From Coniferiporia sulphurascens (lineage: Eukaryota > Basidiomycota > Agaricomycetes > Hymenochaetales > Hymenochaetaceae), in the NCBI GenBank assembly GCA_002794785.1, contig NBBA01000003.1, positions 372,001-436,000 on the forward strand: DNA of 64,000 bases, read 5' to 3'. The translations under genes were made by a program, and so were the position numbers. The notes beneath the pieces are model-generated. The model ran no database searches. It had not been told where the DNA came from and was given only the letters and a program-made list of their open reading frames with translations. Below, piece by piece: positions 58,609-64,000 of this stretch (position 1 is the stretch's first letter; each line of letters starts with the position of its first letter).

Positions 58609-60881
58609 ATGAAGCGAGGCGCGGAAAATCAGCTAACGAAGGACCACTCGGATGAAGACGATATCGAGGTATGCCTGGGGTCACCCTGCCCAGCCAAGGG
58701 AAAAGCCAAGTTCACAACTATTCACAGGAGGTCGATCCTTCTCAAGGCTTCAAGAAGGCAGATGAAACCACCCTCGCCGCGCGCCCGTGAGACCTCATGA
58801 GACCAAGCTTTCGTTTTTTGCCTTGCTAATTTTATCGTTGTTGTATTGTTTTCAGTATGAGAGGATTGCCTAAGCGCAATGCCTTCAGCGCCCCGCAGCC
58901 TCCTCCACTATTTGGCACGAGTAGTCCGGAAAAGAAAGACGAAGTGAGCAAATCAGACATTACCCCGTTTATTAAGACTCACATACTGGCAAGCCCTCGG
59001 CGGCCGCTCCCGCTTTCAAAGGGTTCGGGGGCGCGTCAAATTCTCCATTCACATTCCTTGCACCCTCTGCTCCAGTACCAACCCCGACCCCGTCCTCCAC
59101 CACTTCATCAACTGCACAAGCCCCAATTGCCAGCTCGCCTTTCAAATTCCCTACTGCCACCCCCGTACATTCGTCGGCTTCGCCTGCAACCAAGCAGTTT
59201 GCGTCATTCCTCAGCCCTGCTCAGCCCAATGGAACATCGACTACTAAGTCCCCAATGCCGGAAGAGGATCCATCTGTCAAGTATTTTATCTCGCTTCGTG
59301 GTCTGAATGGAGCTTTCCGAGACGCTGTCGCAAAGCTGGTGGAACAGGACCCCTTTATTGACCTTGCGGAGGCCTTAAATGAATACAGATCCTTACGGAC
59401 ATCCATCCAGAAGGAATTTGACAGTAGTAAAAAAACCTCTACAGCCGCAAATGCAAATGGTCCCTTGAACATGCCGCACATATTAAACTTCGGCTCTGGG
59501 GTAAGCACCAACGGGCCTAAGTCCACACCTACTCCTCCGGCGCCGTCAGCATCGTTCACTGGCTTTGGTACTCCATCCATTTCTACCTCATCTATACCCA
59601 CGTCAGGTTTCAACGGTTTTAAGCCCCCCACGGCTGCGACGTCTTCGGTTACAAGTGTACCTCCCTTTCTATTCGGCATGCCGATGCCCACTTCCGAGAA
59701 AACGCCACCTACCTCTTCCGCCTTTACGCCTTCTAATACATCTGCATCTCCTGCAAGCACGTCGATATTTATGTCTTCCGATACGACCTCGAAGCCGTCG
59801 CCCTTTGGTAATGCCTCGGCACCAACCTCTCTATTCGGCGGGTCAAGCACAACTTTGGCAGACAAACCGCCCACCTCCGTTTTTGGTTCAGGAAGTGTCT
59901 TCGGCGGGACATCGTCAGCGACCACGAATATAGCCCCTACAGGCGCAACGACCACATTGCCTAGCTTGTTTAGCGGCAACAAAGTATCAGGTTCCACGTC
60001 GATGCCCGCCTTTATCAGTTCCGGATCCGGGCCAAGCGGCTTCGCTTTCGGCCCGAAGACTGCAGCAAAAGGGAACCTTGGGAACCCTGTTGGATTCTCG
60101 TTCGGCAGCAGCACGCCCACGCCTGAGCCTGAAGGTTCAGCAGCACCAGCAGCTGAAGGTGGGACGACCTCGTCCAAATTTGGTTCCGGACCCACAACAT
60201 CCACTTCCGCGCCCTCAGGATTTACATTTGGCGCGGCTCCAAACTCCGGGGTCGGTGCAAGCCAGGATTCGACACCGTCGGCAGACTTGCGAGATGAGAC
60301 ACCTGGTTCGGTTGATAGCAACGAGGCGCCGGTCGAAGGCGCTGCTACTTCGACGCCAAAAGCACTGGGTGATAATCCGAACGATTTAGAGGGCGAGGGC
60401 GAAGAAGATGAGGAAACGTTGCACACAAGCAGAGTAAAGATTTTCAAGTTCGCAGCAAAGGACGACCAACCACATTGGGCTGAAGTCGGTGTTGGTAAGT
60501 ACTTATTCAAATATGTGATGACCCTTACATTTTCGTCATTAATGGACTACCTTTTCTAATAACAATCTTAATAGGGATGCTCCGTATAAAAAGGCACAAG
60601 ACGACTGGAGCAAAGCGATTGCTGTCAAGGAATAGCGGAAATGGGAAAATCATGATGGTAAGACCGATTCCACTTGCGCTTTACTCTTCGTGTCATTAAG
60701 CAATTTCAATTTTAAGAATTTCAATTTGTATACCGGCTTAAAAACTACCCGCGCAAAGCAAGTACTTAATTTTGTCGGGCATGACAACGGCACAAGCGTC
60801 ACGTACAGGGTACGAGTAAAAGACGAGGCGGGTGCAATTGCTCTGAAGGAGGCTATTGACAAGGAGGTACCAGCACAATGA
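58609..60881 (+). CDS. nup2: Nup2/Nup50-type nucleoporin with Ran-binding domain
   Basis: A nuclear-basket nucleoporin that binds importin-alpha and Ran. ATG 58609 begins MKRGAENQLTKDHSDEDDIE; the next exon reads EVDPSQGFKKADETTLAARP and MRGLPKRNAF, the Nup50/Nup2 N-terminal importin-alpha-binding block. A conserved helical stretch follows (SVKYFISLRGLNGAFRDAV; DPFIDLAEALNEYRSLR), then a long Ser/Thr/Pro region with FG or FGF repeats (PFLFGMP, SPFGNAS, SLFGGS, SVFGSGSVFGG, GFAFG, GFSFGSS, GFTFGAAP). The C-terminal RanBD1 reads TSRVKIFKFAAKDDQPHWAE, GVGMLRIKRHK, AKRLLSRNSGNGKIMMNF, HDNGTSVTYRVRVKDEAG, ending KEVPAQ. About six introns; the acidic DLEGEGEEDEET sits just before the RanBD. Length about 680 residues. 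Complete. Confidence 0.93.
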
Positions 60882-61164
60882 TAGCAAGGCTTTGCGCCAT
60901 GGAGCCTCTTGTTTATTTCTGACGTCCCTCATGCACTCACATAGCTACTCCTGCATCTTTGTTTTATCGCATCCCATCCCACTCGAACGAGATGTCTGCC
61001 CTAGAGGGTTTTGCCGCGCCACATTTACATAGATAACACTACTTTCTATGTTGCATGTCGAGACGCACCTCCAGGCTAAAGCAACTGGGGGCTTGTTACT
61101 AGCGATCATGGAGTAAGCGCGGGAATATAATCTCCTGCCCTTGTTGGGCATTCGATGCTCGATA

Positions 61165-63243
61165 CTACGAGCCCGAAAAATGACTTTGCGCGTTCTGCCA
61201 TGTAGAGTTCAATACGAACGCATGACTCAAGAGAAGTTCAACTTCATGGTCGCCCCAGTTCTGCGTCGGTAATGATTGAAGAAACATGATAATGCCCTAT
61301 TTTCCCGATGAGAAAGGGAATGCATTTCAGTAAAATGCAAATAAAATTGGCGTACCTGGAAGTCCATGTCCTGAAGCTTCTTGCTCCAGTTCATGAGAAA
61401 TGCTGAGCATACGTAGAGATGGAATTGAGAAAATGCATCGGGGCCCTCAGCCTGAAGGGCATTCTAATTAGTAACAGCAACTTTCATTGCACCACAACAC
61501 GAACCAGATAGGTGTCCCACATTCGAATGGTATTTTTCACGCTAATTTCTCGCATTAACAGGCAGTTCATCCACCTGAACGCAAATTGCATAAATTCGAC
61601 ATTCTCGGAGTGAAGGTGAGCGTATAGAGGAGCTGAGTGTAATTATCGAAGAGAGCATATGAGTGTCAGACTCCCCAAATAGACAAGAGTACAATCACCA
61701 TCTATGCGTGCAACAAGTTCAGCCATGCGCTTGACACTCCGTTGAATTCCCGGTTGCGCAAATATGTAATTGTCTTGAATTCCGTCCAAAAGGCGTGTTA
61801 GACACCAGAATGAATCTGCTTCAACGGCACTCAATACGCTTGGTGGGAGTCGAGTAGGATCAAAATCCTCCGGATCGGAAGCTGCAAAAACCATCAAAAC
61901 CTCCGCTGGTGGACCGCGGCGAACTCGGCTTACTGATGTACGCAGAGAGAAAAACCTGGAAAAACGGTGTAACGAGATCGTTAATCCCCTGTACATAGCC
62001 GCTAGCAGGGTGTCGGATTGCCCAGACATAAAGAATCCTCTCAATGCTCTGTACCAATCTGTTAGACGAAATTCAAAGTAAGATGAAACTAAACTCACCC
62101 TTTGTGTAGACCCGTACATCCACAGCTTTACACCAGGCCGGGTCCGCGGAACATCGATCTCTATTTGATGCCATATCTGCTGATCGAGACCCTCCCGTCC
62201 TTTGTTGAAAGTGACATCAACTAACGATGCGTATTCCGCACGTTTCCGTGCAAGTGTAGGGATACGCATGAGTGAAGACAGAGGGAGGTATCCCTAACAT
62301 AGCAATGTTTAGTTCGTACTATATTTAGTTGCATCTCCACTCACAAGCAGAAGCTGCCATGCTATGGGGCGTAGTTCACCCGGAATGCCATTCCATGCAA
62401 GTTTTCGGAGTTCAACTGGAGATGATACCAATCGTTAGACATTACACCTTAGCTATCATTGTTCATGTAAATACCTATGTTAACGTCCTCAGACAATAGA
62501 CACTCGACGAACTTGTTTCGCCTGTTGGTCCTTATAGATAGCTCGCGCATTAATTGCGACGAGCCGGATTTTTGCTGACTGGGTCCAAAATAGGGCGCTT
62601 TAGAGCGGGAACCGCGCCGTCGACGAATAGTTGATAGGGGATCTGCGAGCTCGTCAAAACATGCAGTTTGTTGCAACCCCGGCGGAGTGTATTAGTCGAT
62701 ACCTTGGACAACGTCCTCCGCATCCGTCCTCAGACTCCCCGATGTCGCTCTTTCTGTCGTCCTTAGATCCAGCGCTTCAGCGTCCGTATCCGCGACAACG
62801 ATGTCCTCCATGTCGAATTCCTCACTGGCCCTGCGATGTGTGTCGCCAATCACCTCATCCTCTTTCGTAACCCGCGCCTCGTTCTCGGAAGGCTTACTGA
62901 CCATCGTCCAGCTCGCCTTGTAGGAGTGTGGATGATCCGGCCTTGGAGAATACGATCCAGGATTAGGCGCATTGACGTGAGTGTAGGAGAAAGCTAAGCT
63001 GGACGATGAGGGTGACTTCTTCGGCTTCGGGACGGGTCGCGCTGATGTTGAAGACTCCAGGGCAATCTTGCTTACATTGTGAACGGTAGATGGTTTTTGT
63101 CTCTGGGAGGGCGACTCGGAGTCGGAGGCGCTATCCCAAGCATCGTCCTCCGCCCATTCAACCGACGAGTACGACGAGAAGCGTGACGGCGCGTTGATGC
63201 CAGTATGAGGTCGTGCTGGAGGCGGCCGGGCCATCACGATCAT
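61165..63243 (-). CDS. gyp1: Gyp1-type TBC-domain Rab GTPase-activating protein
   Basis: Stimulates GTP hydrolysis by Rab GTPases, in yeast Ypt1 at the Golgi. ATG 63243 (MIVMARPPPARPHTG) opens a disordered Ser/Pro region of about 180 residues (AWDSASDSESPSQRQ; KKSPSSSSLAFSYTHV). After an intron: RNKFVECLLSEDVNI, then the TBC domain LRKLAWNGIPGELRPIAWQL, LLGYLPLSS, LARKRAEYASLV, and the two catalytic motifs: QIEIDVPRTRP (IxxDxxR, arginine finger) and ASGYVQGINDL (YxQ, glutamine finger). Later exons give EADSFWCLTRLLDGIQDNY, GIQRSVKRMAELV, NVEFMQFAFRWMNCLLMRE, IRMWDTYLAEG, FHLYVCSAFLMNW and IIMFLQSLPTQNWGDHEVEL, ending FSGS at 61165. WGDHEVELLLSHAFVL is typical of Gyp1/TBC1D22. About eight introns. 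Both fingers intact, so catalysis is expected. Confidence 0.92.
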
Positions 63244-64000
63244 AACCAGGCAACGCTGCGCTCTTGGGCGTTGACCTCGACGACACTTGGATTATATGGA
63301 TTGGCGGCGTCGACGGGCGGCGGGCGGGACGCTCTTGTTCACTTGGCAGCCCGGCGTAGACGTATAGATCAGATCATCTGTGGGTTCACTGTTTGCGGTC
63401 AGGTTGCCTAACGAGGCGAAAGCCTTAACCCAGTCTGTATATGCACCCTTTTCTCTTACTACTACCTCGTCATGGCGCAGTCGCTACAGTCAAAAAATAT
63501 ATTTACACTCACAAAGTACTCACGCGCAGTCTTTCAGCAACTTGACAATTCCCGAGTCGCACAAACTTGGCACCACCATACGCAGCCCAGCCTGCGCCTG
63601 CTTCTCGAATTGTGCAAGTCACCACAAGGGGCCCTCGAGTCGGCCAGAATGCGTATCGTCTGGACGGTGACCAAAGCAAGCGACAGACCATCTCAGGAAA
63701 ACGTGATTCTTGTGAGACCCCCCGATATTCTCATTCGTTTCCCCTGATCAACCTTTTTTATGGCTGGCAGGAGGACATCGACCTCACGGAAGTTAGAAGA
63801 CATGTACATCCATTTCAGACCCATAGTCTTCCCCTGAAGGCCGTGTTTCGGGATAGCATGTTTGGCATCCGATTTCTGCCACCTCAAGCAAAGTCAAGCG
63901 CTCAATCTGTAGCCCCATTTCGTTTATCCCATCCTTAACCTTGTCACAAGCTGAACACCCATCTTCTTCAGGAATACCGGCGATTTCAAGTCACATTCCT
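63244..64000. other. Right-end stretch, possible partial gene
   Basis: 757 bases not assigned. On the plus strand a frame starts at 63472 (MAQSLQSKNIFTLTKYSR) with other open segments, such as ASRIVQVTTRGPRVG and EDIDLTEVRRHVHPF, that could be exons of a gene running off the window. I do not recognise a family and cannot fix splice sites. Left part is the divergent promoter of the TBC gene. Confidence 0.4.

Noticed and set aside
59221..60510. 429-codon open frame on the minus strand
   Set aside because: Lies entirely opposite the FG-repeat exon of the nucleoporin. The plus frame has clear Nup2 and RanBD motifs; the antisense frame is a by-product of the Ser/Thr/Pro repeat composition.

Overview
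This window is nuclear DNA from a filamentous basidiomycete, most likely an Agaricomycete. Genes are dense, lie on both strands and are cut by many short introns, mostly about 35 to 75 bases with GT..AG ends. The protein families fit: an EF-3-type ABC ATPase with a chromodomain, a DUF7727-like membrane protein, a Clr2-type silencing domain, a Mid2-like serine-rich receptor and a GTPBP1-type GTPase. I see no prokaryotic operon, phage, CRISPR array or intact transposon. I rebuilt splice sites by eye; where a junction restores a known motif in frame I treat it as well supported.

Layout, left to right. 1-1407: no gene recognised. 1408-2586 (+): Mid2-like single-pass membrane protein. 2773-4869 (-): SPO11, head to head with a GTPBP1-like GTPase at 5159-7766 (+). 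8160-9947 (+): membrane-anchored GH18 chitinase. 10390-10460 (+): tRNA-Gly(GCC). 10782-14944 (+): EF-3-like ABC-F ATPase. 16897-17963 (-): homeobox factor. 19658-23318 (+): NDR/LATS-type kinase. 24141-25492 (-): C2H2 factor. 27194-27779 (-): BolA-like protein, divergent from a Clr2-like protein at 27907-28808 (+). 29120-30889 (+): unknown conserved-looking protein. 30923-31934 (-): CREG-like secreted protein. 32133-35361 (-): DNA ligase I, with a small hypothetical gene just upstream. 37714-38469 (+): C2H2 factor. 39412-40327 (-): NAA50. 41963-42886 (-): repeat-bearing hypothetical protein. 43323-45268 (-): MAPKK of the cell-wall-integrity type. 46801-48766 (+): nucleoside hydrolase. 49009-50665 (-): hypothetical. 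51587-52999 (-): Ap4A phosphorylase. 53394-54032 (-): DUF7727-like membrane protein. 54741-55052 (+): small membrane protein. About 55039-58175 (+): large protein with a HicA/YcfA-like C-terminus. 58609-60881 (+): Nup2/Nup50 nucleoporin. 61165-63243 (-): Gyp1-type TBC RabGAP. After that the window ends in unassigned sequence.

The genes do not form a biosynthetic or defence cluster. They are mostly housekeeping genes: meiosis and replication (SPO11, ligase I), translation (EF-3-like, GTPBP1-like, tRNA, NAA50), signalling (NDR kinase, MAPKK), cell wall (chitinase, Mid2-like protein, cell-wall MAPKK), nucleotide salvage (nucleoside hydrolase, Apa2), traffic (TBC, nucleoporin) and chromatin (Clr2-like). 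The most unusual points are the HicA-like C-terminal module with its catalytic histidine apparently replaced; two GC..AG introns, one of them beside the SPO11 catalytic tyrosine; a 12-base micro-exon in the chitinase; a glycine-to-asparagine change in the NAA50 acetyl-CoA loop; and a short Clr2-like protein.
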